From Anaerolineales bacterium (GTDB lineage: Bacteria > Chloroflexota > Anaerolineae > 4572-78 > NAK82): a stretch of 34,971 nucleotides of DNA. The translations under genes and the position numbers were made by a program. Under the pieces are notes generated by a model, which was not told the DNA's origin, made no database searches, and was given only the letters and a program-made list of their open reading frames with translations. The stretch covers positions 1,484,047-1,519,017 of the forward strand of contig CP070811.1 of assembly GCA_020343875.1 (NCBI GenBank), given 5' to 3'. Below are positions 1-7,871 of the stretch, one piece after another; the stretch's first letter is position 1; every line of letters begins with the position of its first letter.

Positions 1-11
1 AAGGAATCAGC

Positions 12-692
12 ATGGCTCACGTGGAAGAAGTCCTCAACAAACTCAAGGCCAAGTCCAGGTCGGATCAACTCCAGGGCATGGCCAGGTACGGGATAGGCGT
101 AGAAAAGAGGTTGGGCGTATCGGTCCCAGGCATGCGGAAAATAGCCAAGGAGATCGGAAAGGATCACCAGCTGGCGCTGGATCTGTGGAAAACTGGGATA
201 CCCGAAGCCATGATGCTCGCATCGATGGTAGACGTGCCCCAAGAGGTCACCCAGGAGCAGATGGAGGACTGGGTGAAGGGCTTCAACTCCTGGGACGTCT
301 GTGATCAGGTCTGCATGAACCTCTTCGCTAAGACTCCCCTGGCAGGGCAGAAAATCCTGGACTGGTCCAGGCGCGAAGAGGAATTCGTTAAGCGGGCCGC
401 CTTTGCCCTGATCGCTTGCCAGGCGTGGCACAACAAAGAGGCTCCGGACGAAGAATTCATCCAACTAATTCCCGTTATCAAACAAGCAGCCGACGACGAG
501 CGGAATTTCGTGAAGAAGGCTGTCAACTGGGCGCTGCGAAATATTGGCAAAAGAAACCCGACTCTGAACCAGGCCGCCATAGAAGCCGCTCGGGAGATCC
601 AACAAATCGACTCCAAGGCCGCCCGCTGGGTCGCTTCCAACGCCATCAGAGAACTGGAGAGCGAGGCCGTCCAGAGACGGCTGAGCAAGTGA
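12..692 (+). CDS. DNA alkylation repair protein, AlkD-like HEAT-repeat family
   Basis: The 226-residue all-helical product matches the AlkD/AlkC-type DNA alkylation repair family (PF08713), which removes bulky or cationic N3/N7-alkylated bases through a HEAT-repeat scaffold. Visible family marks are the SWDxxD segment (W94, D95, D98) and a C-terminal FVKKAxxWALR segment (residues 166-176, with W173 and R176), the positions where AlkD proteins place their DNA-contacting aromatic and acidic/basic residues. The length is typical of the family. The ATG at 12 has an AAGGA ribosome binding site at the very edge of the window. It appears to stand alone, with a 373-bp gap before the next gene. Family membership is secure; the glycosylase substrate cannot be told from sequence. 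Confidence 0.9.
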   Translation: MAHVEEVLNKLKAKSRSDQLQGMARYGIGVEKRLGVSVPGMRKIAKEIGKDHQLALDLWKTGIPEAMMLASMVDVPQEVTQEQMEDWVKGFNSWDVCDQVCMNLFAKTPLAGQKILDWSRREEEFVKRAAFALIACQAWHNKEAPDEEFIQLIPVIKQAADDERNFVKKAVNWALRNIGKRNPTLNQAAIEAAREIQQIDSKAARWVASNAIRELESEAVQRRLSK

Positions 693-1065
693 ATAACGGT
701 ACGGCCTAACCTCCCCCTATCCCCTCGCAATACCCCAAGACTTGTCGCCAAGGAAGCCCAAGAAACTCAAACAGGCTTCCAGAAACCTCGGCGCCTCGCC
801 TGCGCCTCAAGGGCCACCTGCACTAAACGTGTGACATCCATAAGTACTATTCCCAGAGAAAATAGGTCATGTATCCCTTGCGGTGAGTGGCTGCGCTGTG
901 GTAGGTTGTGCGGTATCCAACAAGACCGATACTCGTTAAAGCACTAGAGGGGCAGTATCTGCTTTACGAAAGCGTTGATGGAGGGCGTCTGTCACTGGCG
1001 AGATCCAGCGGCGGACGCCTCCGTTTCTATATACGCTTAATATCAAGGAGGCAAGAACAGATATA
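693..1065. other. Intergenic gap, no gene recognised
   Basis: This stretch between the AlkD-like gene and the beta-helix gene shows no supportable coding frame, tRNA or known riboswitch. The only clear signal is the AAGGAGG ribosome binding site at 1045-1051 for the next gene. No convincing -35/-10 pair was found by eye. Confidence 0.5.
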
Positions 1066-4000
1066 ATGGGGATCCCAAGAAGAGAAGGGCAAGGCGAAGG
1101 CTGGGAAGCAGAAAAGCGGCACCTTGCCGTGACAAGAACTACTTTAGTAGGCCTTGTCGTTACGTGCACGTTACTGCTTGTCGTGGGCCTGATGGTTGCA
1201 CACGCAAATCTGGCCACGGCCTATGCATCAAGTGCCCCCTATGCCAGCGCGGACCCGGCGGCTGCTGGCGTCATCTGGAACACGGACATCACCACCGACA
1301 CCACCTGGACTCTGGCAAGCAGCCCCTATCAGGTCATCGCCGACATCAACGTCGCGGAAAGCGCCACCTTGATCATTGAGCCAGGCGTCGAAGTGCGCTT
1401 TGAGCAGTATGACGGGTTGACTGTGCAGGGCACCCTGCTTGCGGTGGGCACCCCGACCCAGCCTATCACCTTCACCCACATCGCTACCAGCACCTGGGAC
1501 GGCATCCACATCCAGGGCACAAGCGGCAACATCAACCAGGGCTCTGTCCTCGACTACGTCACCATCGAATACGGCGGCGATTGGTACGCTAACCTCAAAC
1601 TGAGCTACGCCGAAGTGGCCATTTCCCACAGCAGACTCAGCGACAGCAGTGACGACGGCATATTCGCCTCCAATGGTTCGGTGGCCCACATCTCCGACAC
1701 CAGTTTCACCAGCAACTCGGGCTACGCAGTCATCTTCTCGGATGGCTCGGTCAACCCGGTCCTGGCCAACCTGACAGCCACCGACAATGGCTATGACGGC
1801 GTGGCCATTGGGAGCGGCACACTGACCGGAAACCACACATGGGAGAACATGAGCCTACCTTACTTTGGGGTAGGCGACATCTATATCGCTCAGGGCAGTA
1901 CCCTGACCGTCGAGCCGGACGTCGAAGTGCGCTTTGAGCAGTACGACGGGTTGACTGTGCAAGGCACCCTGCTCGCAGTAGGCACCCCAACCCAGCCCAT
2001 CACCTTCACCCGCATCGCTACCAGCACCTGGGACGGCATCCAAATCCAGGGCGCAAGCGGCAACATCAATCAGGGCTCCGTCCTCGACTACGTCACCATC
2101 GAATATGGCGGCGACTGGTACGCCAACCTCAAACTGAGCTACGCCAAGGTGGCTGTCTACCACAGCAAATTACGCAACAGTAGTGGCGATGGTGTATACA
2201 CCTCGAATGCGGGTGGCTCGGTCTTTGAAGCCAGCCAGATCGAGGGCAATACCGGATACGGCATTCAAAACAAGAGCACCGACTTCATCCTGGCCGCCAA
2301 TAACTGGTGGGGAGATCCCAGCGGCCCCCAGCACGGCCCATGCAACGCAGGAGGCACTGGTGACCAGGTTAGCGATTATGTCGAATATCTCCCCTTTCTG
2401 ACCAGTCCCAACCAGGATCCAGGTCTACTCACGCCGGGCGAGGCACGCCTGCTTTCCATGAGACCCCTGCGCTGGTTTGCGCCGGCCGATGGAAGCACCC
2501 AGGTGTGGGTTGAAATCACCTTGCGTGACGGCAATGGCCAACCGCTGCCTGGGCGAACCGTGCGCCTGAACAGCACCCGGGGAACCACGGTTGACGGCGG
2601 CGTTACCGATGCGAAGGGCCAGACCTTTGCCTATGTTAAATCCTCGGCAGCCGGCGACGCACTACTCAGCGCAGCCCTGGACGCGGCGACCACATGCGAG
2701 GCCGCCCGCAGCAACTCCGCTAAGGTCACTTTTACCGCCACAGATGCAGGTAACCTGACGCCAGGTGCCGAGGCCCCCTACCTGAACAGCCAACTCGAGA
2801 TCGACCCCCTGCCCGTCATGCGCGGGGTGCCGACCACATTGCGCGTGCGGTTGACCAATCCCAACGACTTCCCCATCCTTATCAACGGCAGCTTCTCCTT
2901 CGCCCAGCTCGGTATCGGCCTGGTATTTGGGCCACTAGGCACCGTGGTCGACGAGGTCATTCCTGCCAACAGCGATCGGACCTTCGAAGTCCTCTGGACC
3001 CCCTCCGTGTCAGAGCATTACTGCGTTCGTTTCGAGTACACCTGGCAGGCGCAAGGGAGCGAGGTTACAGCCGCCACTGGCCCGCCCAGGAGAACACAGC
3101 GGAACCTGTCAGTCTATAGTGGCCCTCTGGGTTCCTCCGAGGCTTCCGGAGAGAAAGAGCAGCTGGAAAGAACCGACAAGGCTTTTAACGCCTTCTCCAC
3201 GGTTACCACCGTCGCCGGCGGAAGTGACCAATCAACCTTTGTGCCGGGCTGGATGGTCGGTGAATGGTGGAACTGGACCAAGGGTATGGCCTCGGAGATC
3301 TCTAAAGCTCTAGGTGGGGACCCACCGCGTCAGGACTACGACACCATTGCCACCCCGCAGAAGCCGCCGGTCCCGCCCATGCAGCCTGATGCGAATATCT
3401 CAGCTAACCTGGCCAACGCGCACAACGCCCTAGTCGATTCCCTGCTGGACGTGATCGCTTACGGAGAGGCAGCCACCATATCCCTGGATCGCTATGGCGG
3501 AGCGGCGGCGGCCAGTGATCTGCACTGGTCTTCTCAGCAAGCCGCGGCCCTGATCTACTTCAAGCAGAAGATGGGAGAAGCCTATCTCCAGGCGGCAGCT
3601 AAGCAGGATGCCTTCACCCAGGCCCTAAAAGACGAAGGCTACACCCAGGCGCCGGTCACCGTCGCCGACGCCCAGGCCTACCAGGCTATCTTGAGCACGC
3701 AAGGCTTCGACGCGCAAGACATCCAGCACGCCAAATTGCTGGGCTGGACGGATGCAGAGATCGAAGCTCTAAGCCAGGCCATCATCGCCGAAGATTCCGC
3801 CAATCTGACCGGCGACATTCTGCAAATCCTGGCCGAAGATGCCGATCTTATGCGAGAACTGGGCAACGTCCTGATGAATCCGCCTAACTTCCCTCCGGCG
3901 AGCGGGGTGACCGCATCCGCCAGTAGCAACAATCTGGTCAGGGTCTTCAAGAGCGTCTCCACCTTTCAGGTGAGGAACCCCTTGACAGGCACGGCCACTA

Positions 4001-4284
4001 TCGACCTGCGCATCCGGCAGCTGGATATGCCGCCGGATTGGATGGTCAATGTGGACCCGGCTGCGGCCACACTGGCACCTGGAGAGCAGATGACGGCTAC
4101 CATCAGCATCAAGCCCGGCACGGCAACTGTGCAGGGGACGCAGCCCCGGGTAGCGGTTGAAGGCTATGCGGGCTCCGAGCTGATTGGCGGCGTGGTTGTG
4201 GACGTAATGGTGCCGGAAGCAGCAGCCTTAGCCTTTGGCGGCGAGCAGCGGGTCTACCTGCCAATCATCCTGCAGGATCCGTGA
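1066..4284 (+). CDS. Secreted right-handed beta-helix protein with Ig-like (Big-1-type) domain
   Basis: A 1072-residue exported protein. After a 19-residue hydrophilic start comes a hydrophobic signal segment (about residues 22-45). Residues about 60-460 form a right-handed parallel beta-helix (pectate-lyase-like/NosD-like), ending with the common capping motif NNWWGDPSGP. Residues about 465-555 look like a bacterial Ig-like group 1 (Big-1) domain, with PADGSTQVWVEITLRDGNG and GVTDAKGQ. The rest contains beta-sandwich stretches, an Ala-rich helical part (about 780-960) and a final domain. The C-terminus ends in VYLPIIL, which I associate with secreted Chloroflexota proteins; its function is unknown. 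Two blocks of the helix are near-identical copies (see the repeats). AAGGAGG lies 14 nt before the ATG; a GTG at 1129 is a possible shorter start. The function is probably cell-surface or polysaccharide related, but no catalytic residues were identified. Confidence 0.85.
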   Translation: MGIPRREGQGEGWEAEKRHLAVTRTTLVGLVVTCTLLLVVGLMVAHANLATAYASSAPYASADPAAAGVIWNTDITTDTTWTLASSPYQVIADINVAESATLIIEPGVEVRFEQYDGLTVQGTLLAVGTPTQPITFTHIATSTWDGIHIQGTSGNINQGSVLDYVTIEYGGDWYANLKLSYAEVAISHSRLSDSSDDGIFASNGSVAHISDTSFTSNSGYAVIFSDGSVNPVLANLTATDNGYDGVAIGSGTLTGNHTWENMSLPYFGVGDIYIAQGSTLTVEPDVEVRFEQYDGLTVQGTLLAVGTPTQPITFTRIATSTWDGIQIQGASGNINQGSVLDYVTIEYGGDWYANLKLSYAKVAVYHSKLRNSSGDGVYTSNAGGSVFEASQIEGNTGYGIQNKSTDFILAANNWWGDPSGPQHGPCNAGGTGDQVSDYVEYLPFLTSPNQDPGLLTPGEARLLSMRPLRWFAPADGSTQVWVEITLRDGNGQPLPGRTVRLNSTRGTTVDGGVTDAKGQTFAYVKSSAAGDALLSAALDAATTCEAARSNSAKVTFTATDAGNLTPGAEAPYLNSQLEIDPLPVMRGVPTTLRVRLTNPNDFPILINGSFSFAQLGIGLVFGPLGTVVDEVIPANSDRTFEVLWTPSVSEHYCVRFEYTWQAQGSEVTAATGPPRRTQRNLSVYSGPLGSSEASGEKEQLERTDKAFNAFSTVTTVAGGSDQSTFVPGWMVGEWWNWTKGMASEISKALGGDPPRQDYDTIATPQKPPVPPMQPDANISANLANAHNALVDSLLDVIAYGEAATISLDRYGGAAAASDLHWSSQQAAALIYFKQKMGEAYLQAAAKQDAFTQALKDEGYTQAPVTVADAQAYQAILSTQGFDAQDIQHAKLLGWTDAEIEALSQAIIAEDSANLTGDILQILAEDADLMRELGNVLMNPPNFPPASGVTASASSNNLVRVFKSVSTFQVRNPLTGTATIDLRIRQLDMPPDWMVNVDPAAATLAPGEQMTATISIKPGTATVQGTQPRVAVEGYAGSELIGGVVVDVMVPEAAALAFGGEQRVYLPIILQDP
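1378..1620 (+). repeat. Internal beta-helix repeat, copy 1
   Basis: First copy of a 243-bp in-frame direct repeat inside the beta-helix gene, encoding from EPGVEVRFEQ to LKLSYAEVA. By eye it differs from copy 2 (1912-2154) at about 20 positions, mostly third codon positions. The repeat period is 534 bp (178 codons). Confidence 0.9.
1912..2154 (+). repeat. Internal beta-helix repeat, copy 2
   Basis: Second copy of the 243-bp repeat, encoding from EPDVEVRFEQ to LKLSYAKVA. Weaker protein similarity extends to both sides of the block, so the duplicated unit was probably one whole beta-helix module of about 178 residues. Confidence 0.9.
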
Positions 4285-4317
4285 TGGCAAAAGCTACTTG
4301 AATGCTTTTGGCGGTAG

Positions 4318-4355
4318 AGGTGCAACGCACTTGCCCATTGAAGTGCGTTGCACCT
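4318..4355 (+). terminator. Perfect 15-bp hairpin after the beta-helix gene
   Basis: The arms at 4318-4332 (AGGTGCAACGCACTT) and 4341-4355 are perfectly complementary around an 8-nt loop. The hairpin sits 34 nt after the stop of the beta-helix gene and before the next gene on the same strand, so a transcription terminator is likely. There is only a weak T-rich tail (TCCTTTAT from 4361), so a REP-like dispersed palindrome is an alternative. Confidence 0.5.
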
Positions 4356-4444
4356 GCTACTCCTTTATGACTTGGGATTTTTGCCACTTGTTTGCCAAAA
4401 GGGAGGGGGGATGGTAGACTCTCGCCCAGGAGGCAACCCCTTCG

Positions 4445-7207
4445 ATGCGATCCCGCGCTGTGGGGCGAACCCACCTGACCGTTCTGCTGGTCTATTTGCT
4501 GCTGGCAATCCTGCTTACCTGGCCCACGGTCACCCACATCGCTTCGCACCTCCCGGGTGACGGCGGCGATGATCCGGCCATTGCCTGGAACCTGTGGTGG
4601 GTGAAACACGCCCTGCTGACTCTGCGGACCAATCCCCTATTCAGTAGTGCCATGTTCTACCCCATCGGTGTCAACCTGGCCTTCTACACGCTGACGGTCC
4701 TCAACGCGCTAACTGCCATGCCCGTGACTCTTGCGCTAGGCGTGGTGACGGCCAGTAATCTTCATACCTGGTTTACTATGATAGCTGGGGGCTACGGGGC
4801 ATTTCTGCTGACCAGGCAGCACTTGGCAAATGCCAGGCAGTCCGTCTGGGCTGCCGCCTTGGCAGGCGGCTTCTACGCCTTTACCAGCAGCCAACTTTTT
4901 TATGTGTCCCTTGGCCAATTCAACATTGCCAGCAGCCATTGGGTCCCTTACACCATTCTATTCATGCTTAAGTCCCGGCGCAGCCTGACTGCGCTCCGCT
5001 GGCCGGCGTTGGCCGCTCTCTTTCTGGCCATGCAGGCCTGGGCTGAGATGACCTATGCCTCGTTCTTGCTGGTATTCATTGGGCTCTACGTGGCGTACGA
5101 AGTTGCCAGCGGTGTCATCTGGCGAATCGGCCAATCCCCGAATCAGCGAATTGGCGGGCCGACGAAACTGGCAGCGACTGTCCTGGATCCCACATCTCAC
5201 GTCACATTGGCCATTCGCAATTTGCTGGTTTTGGCCCTTCTCTTTGCGCTGGGCATCTCGCCCCTACTGGGAGCCATGCTGCCCGATATGCGCGCCGAGG
5301 GGGATTTTTGGGTGCAGGGCAGCGGCTTTGCCGAGGTCTTCTCCGCGGACCTGGCCGGCTTCCTGGTGCCGACCATGCATCACCCCCTGCTGGGGGAGCT
5401 GGTAAGGCATACCGGCATCAGGAATTTCGACAAGGGCCAACACCTCTATCCGGGTTTCATGTTGCTGATTCTGGCGGCGATAGGCACGATGGCCGGAGTG
5501 AAACGCGCTTCGCCCCCGCGTATGAGGTCACGGACCTGGTTTTGGCTGATGGCCGCCCTCTTCTTTGCCTGGCTCGCGCTTGGCCCCAGCGTTCACATCA
5601 ACGGGGCAGATTCTGGCATACCGGGCCCCTTCCTGGCCCTGCAAGCTCTGCCTTTCTTCAAGGGCAATCGCTACCCCAGCCGCTATAGCGTAATGCTGGT
5701 GTTATCGCTGGCCGTGTTGTCTGCCATGGGAATCCAGGCCATAGCCCGGAAAGCGCAAGGTCAACCAGGCGGCGCAAACGGGCAACGCATCCGATTCCCG
5801 GTTCTTTGCTGCTTGCTGGCGACTGTCTTCGCGTTCGAGCATCTTTCCCTGCCTCTGCCCCAATCCGATATGACAATCCCCGCGCCATACACCGCCATGG
5901 CCACCCAGCCAGGGGAGTTTGCTATCCTGGATATCCCAGTCGCATGGCGCAATGGTTTTCGTATCACCGGACCGATTCATCCCGGCTTCATGTTCGGGCA
6001 ATTCTACCAGACCGCCCACACCCGGCCATTGCTACAGGGCAACACCAGCCGCAACCCCGAGTTCAAGTTCCAATACTTCACCCAGGCGCCGGTCATCAAC
6101 TCCATCCTGGCCCTGGAGACCGGCCACCAGCTGCCGCCAGAGCGTTGGGAAGCGGACCGGGCCGTCGCCGGTGATGTGCTGCGCTTCTTCGGTATTCGCT
6201 ATATCGTGGTTCGGCCAGGCCCGGGGACTGATCCAGCCGTCACCCCAGAAGCAACTATCCCCTACATCGAGGCGGTGATGCCGGTGGAGCCAGTCACCAG
6301 TAGCCCCAGCCTTACCCTCTATCGGGTAAATTTGCTGCCGCCTCCCAACGTGGTGGAGATCAGTTCGACAACGCCACTGGCCCGCCTTTATTTCGGCGAG
6401 GGATGGGGAGCGATACCGGATCGGGGCTCGGAAAGCGCAGATCAAGCCATGTGGGCTTTACGCCAAACAGCCAGGTTATTTGTGCCATTGAACGACCAGC
6501 CGCAAGCGGTCCGGCTGCGCATCCTGTCACCAGGCCAAGGCCAGCAAGTGGTTGTCGATGCCGGCGGCTGGCGTTCTTCGCCCCTGATCCTGAACCCAGG
6601 CTGGGAAGATTACACACTCAGCCTACCGGCGGAAGCGGTTCAGACTGGATTGAACGAGATTCAGCTCCACTTCGACCGGTTGTACCCAACCGATTCCCTT
6701 CCCAGAACGGAAGGCGAAACTGGCCCGCGCGCGATCCTGGTACAGAGCGCCGGCCAGGAGGTAGGTGATTTCGGCCACATCTACGTCAATGGCGTGGACG
6801 TCTCGCCCAACCAGAGAGGCTATAACCTGGCTGCTATCTCTCCTCAGGGCGAGATCCGTGCTGCCAGCTTCGACACCCACCTGGACCCTGGCGCATCACA
6901 GGCGCTGGCTGGATTCATCCAGAGCGTGCCCCCAGGACACACGGTCGCCGTTGCCGCCGCCGACGAAGCCTCGATGAACCTGGGAGAAGACGCCATAGTC
7001 GCTCTGCGTTCCATTGGCTTGGCGGGTGACCTGCGAGGCAAGTTCCGCTGGAGCCACGCGTTCATCGGGGTAAAAGGGGCTGAGCCCGGCTCGGGTTTGG
7101 AGGCCATGGACGGTCTACGCCCCGTCAGCGTGGCCCTTGGCCCCGCGGTAACCGAGCCCAGGGTAGCTGCAGCGGTGGAGTGGATTCGGTTTGAGTCGGA
7201 AGAGTAG
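4445..7207 (+). CDS. Polytopic membrane protein (YfhO/GT-C-like) with C-terminal ILEI/FAM3 domain
   Basis: A 920-residue protein. The N-terminal half (about 1-470) has many hydrophobic segments and the layout of a GT-C-type or YfhO-like membrane glycosyltransferase: an early loop with DGGDDPAIAWNLWW after the first membrane span and a FFKGNRYPSRYSVMLVLSLA segment near residues 402-421. The part from about 490 to 755 is an extracytoplasmic, mostly beta region. Residues about 761-900 match the interleukin-like EMT inducer (ILEI/FAM3, PF15711) domain: IYVNGVDVSPNQRGYN, then FDTHLDP, then the VAVAAADEAS region and finally SHAFIGVKG. The domain is thought to bind carbohydrate or act as a carbohydrate-linked fold. 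The start ATG has AGGAGG at 4428-4433. No donor or acceptor can be named. The membrane-enzyme assignment is inference; the ILEI domain is a strong pattern match. Confidence 0.8.
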   Translation: MRSRAVGRTHLTVLLVYLLLAILLTWPTVTHIASHLPGDGGDDPAIAWNLWWVKHALLTLRTNPLFSSAMFYPIGVNLAFYTLTVLNALTAMPVTLALGVVTASNLHTWFTMIAGGYGAFLLTRQHLANARQSVWAAALAGGFYAFTSSQLFYVSLGQFNIASSHWVPYTILFMLKSRRSLTALRWPALAALFLAMQAWAEMTYASFLLVFIGLYVAYEVASGVIWRIGQSPNQRIGGPTKLAATVLDPTSHVTLAIRNLLVLALLFALGISPLLGAMLPDMRAEGDFWVQGSGFAEVFSADLAGFLVPTMHHPLLGELVRHTGIRNFDKGQHLYPGFMLLILAAIGTMAGVKRASPPRMRSRTWFWLMAALFFAWLALGPSVHINGADSGIPGPFLALQALPFFKGNRYPSRYSVMLVLSLAVLSAMGIQAIARKAQGQPGGANGQRIRFPVLCCLLATVFAFEHLSLPLPQSDMTIPAPYTAMATQPGEFAILDIPVAWRNGFRITGPIHPGFMFGQFYQTAHTRPLLQGNTSRNPEFKFQYFTQAPVINSILALETGHQLPPERWEADRAVAGDVLRFFGIRYIVVRPGPGTDPAVTPEATIPYIEAVMPVEPVTSSPSLTLYRVNLLPPPNVVEISSTTPLARLYFGEGWGAIPDRGSESADQAMWALRQTARLFVPLNDQPQAVRLRILSPGQGQQVVVDAGGWRSSPLILNPGWEDYTLSLPAEAVQTGLNEIQLHFDRLYPTDSLPRTEGETGPRAILVQSAGQEVGDFGHIYVNGVDVSPNQRGYNLAAISPQGEIRAASFDTHLDPGASQALAGFIQSVPPGHTVAVAAADEASMNLGEDAIVALRSIGLAGDLRGKFRWSHAFIGVKGAEPGSGLEAMDGLRPVSVALGPAVTEPRVAAAVEWIRFESEE

Positions 7208-7208
7208 G

Positions 7209-7237
7209 TTGTGGGCCAGGTGGGGATATGCTATCAT
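7209..7237 (+). promoter_or_regulatory. Candidate sigma-70 promoter for the HD hydrolase operon
   Basis: TTGTGG (7209-7214), a 17-nt spacer and TATCAT (7232-7237). It begins one base after the stop codon of the preceding gene and predicts a transcript start near 7244, ahead of the AGGAGA site at 7275-7280. Confidence 0.5.
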
Positions 7238-7289
7238 ACAGGCCTGTAACCGACCATGAATGCCCGACCGATACAGGAGAGCTCCCGGC

Positions 7290-7871
7290 GTGACACTCTC
7301 AGCCCGCTTCGAAGAGGCATTAACCTTTGCGGCTCGCCTGCACAAGAATCAAATCCGCAAAGGGACGGCCATCCCATATATATCGCATCTGCTGGCGGTG
7401 GCCAGTATTGCCCTCGAACACGGTGCCAGCGAAGATGAAGCCATCGCCGCCTTACTGCACGATGCGGCCGAAGACCAGGGAGGCAAGGCCACACTAAGCG
7501 AAATCCGGCACCGCTTTGGCGACTCGGTGGCCGAAATTGTGGAGGGTTGTACGGATGCCTGGGCAATCCCCAAACCATCCTGGCGGAAGCGCAAGGAGGC
7601 ATACGTCGCCCACCTGCGCGACGCCTCAGCGTCGGTGCGCCTGGTCTCCGCCGCTGACAAGCTGCACAATGCCCAAACGATTCTGCGTGACTATCGGGTG
7701 TTGAGCGAGTCTCTCTGGAAGCGATTCAGCGGCGGCAGGGATGGGACGTTGTGGTATTATCGATCCCTGGTCGAAGCGCTTCGCACGCCCGGCCCGAGCT
7801 TGCTAGTTGAGGAATTGGAGGGTGTGGTATCAGAGATCGAGCGCCTGGCATCCAAGGGTGACCGCGACTGA
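7290..7871 (+). CDS. MESH1/SpoT-like HD-domain hydrolase
   Basis: A 193-residue single-domain HD phosphohydrolase of the RelA/SpoT hydrolase class, without synthetase or TGS domain. Metal and catalytic marks are present in order: H33 (PYISHLL), the HD pair H57-D58 within LLHDAAED (with E61-D62 in the HDxxED position), and D123 in SAADKLHNA. Stand-alone enzymes of this type (small alarmone hydrolases, MESH1) remove the 3'-pyrophosphate of (p)ppGpp, and MESH1 also dephosphorylates NADPH; which applies here is open. The GTG at 7290 is chosen because AGGAGA lies 9 nt upstream; an in-frame ATG at 7260 lacks a ribosome binding site. The stop overlaps the start of the next gene by one base, so the two are co-translated. 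Confidence 0.85.
   Translation: MTLSARFEEALTFAARLHKNQIRKGTAIPYISHLLAVASIALEHGASEDEAIAALLHDAAEDQGGKATLSEIRHRFGDSVAEIVEGCTDAWAIPKPSWRKRKEAYVAHLRDASASVRLVSAADKLHNAQTILRDYRVLSESLWKRFSGGRDGTLWYYRSLVEALRTPGPSLLVEELEGVVSEIERLASKGDRD

Noticed and set aside
305..751. 148-residue minus-strand frame overlapping the AlkD-like gene
   Set aside because: It is a shadow of a well-supported gene; Ser/Arg-rich composition typical of antisense frames.
1228..1836. Long antisense frame (202 residues) opposite the beta-helix gene
   Set aside because: It mirrors the repeated, codon-biased sense gene, including its duplication, and has no family resemblance or start signal.
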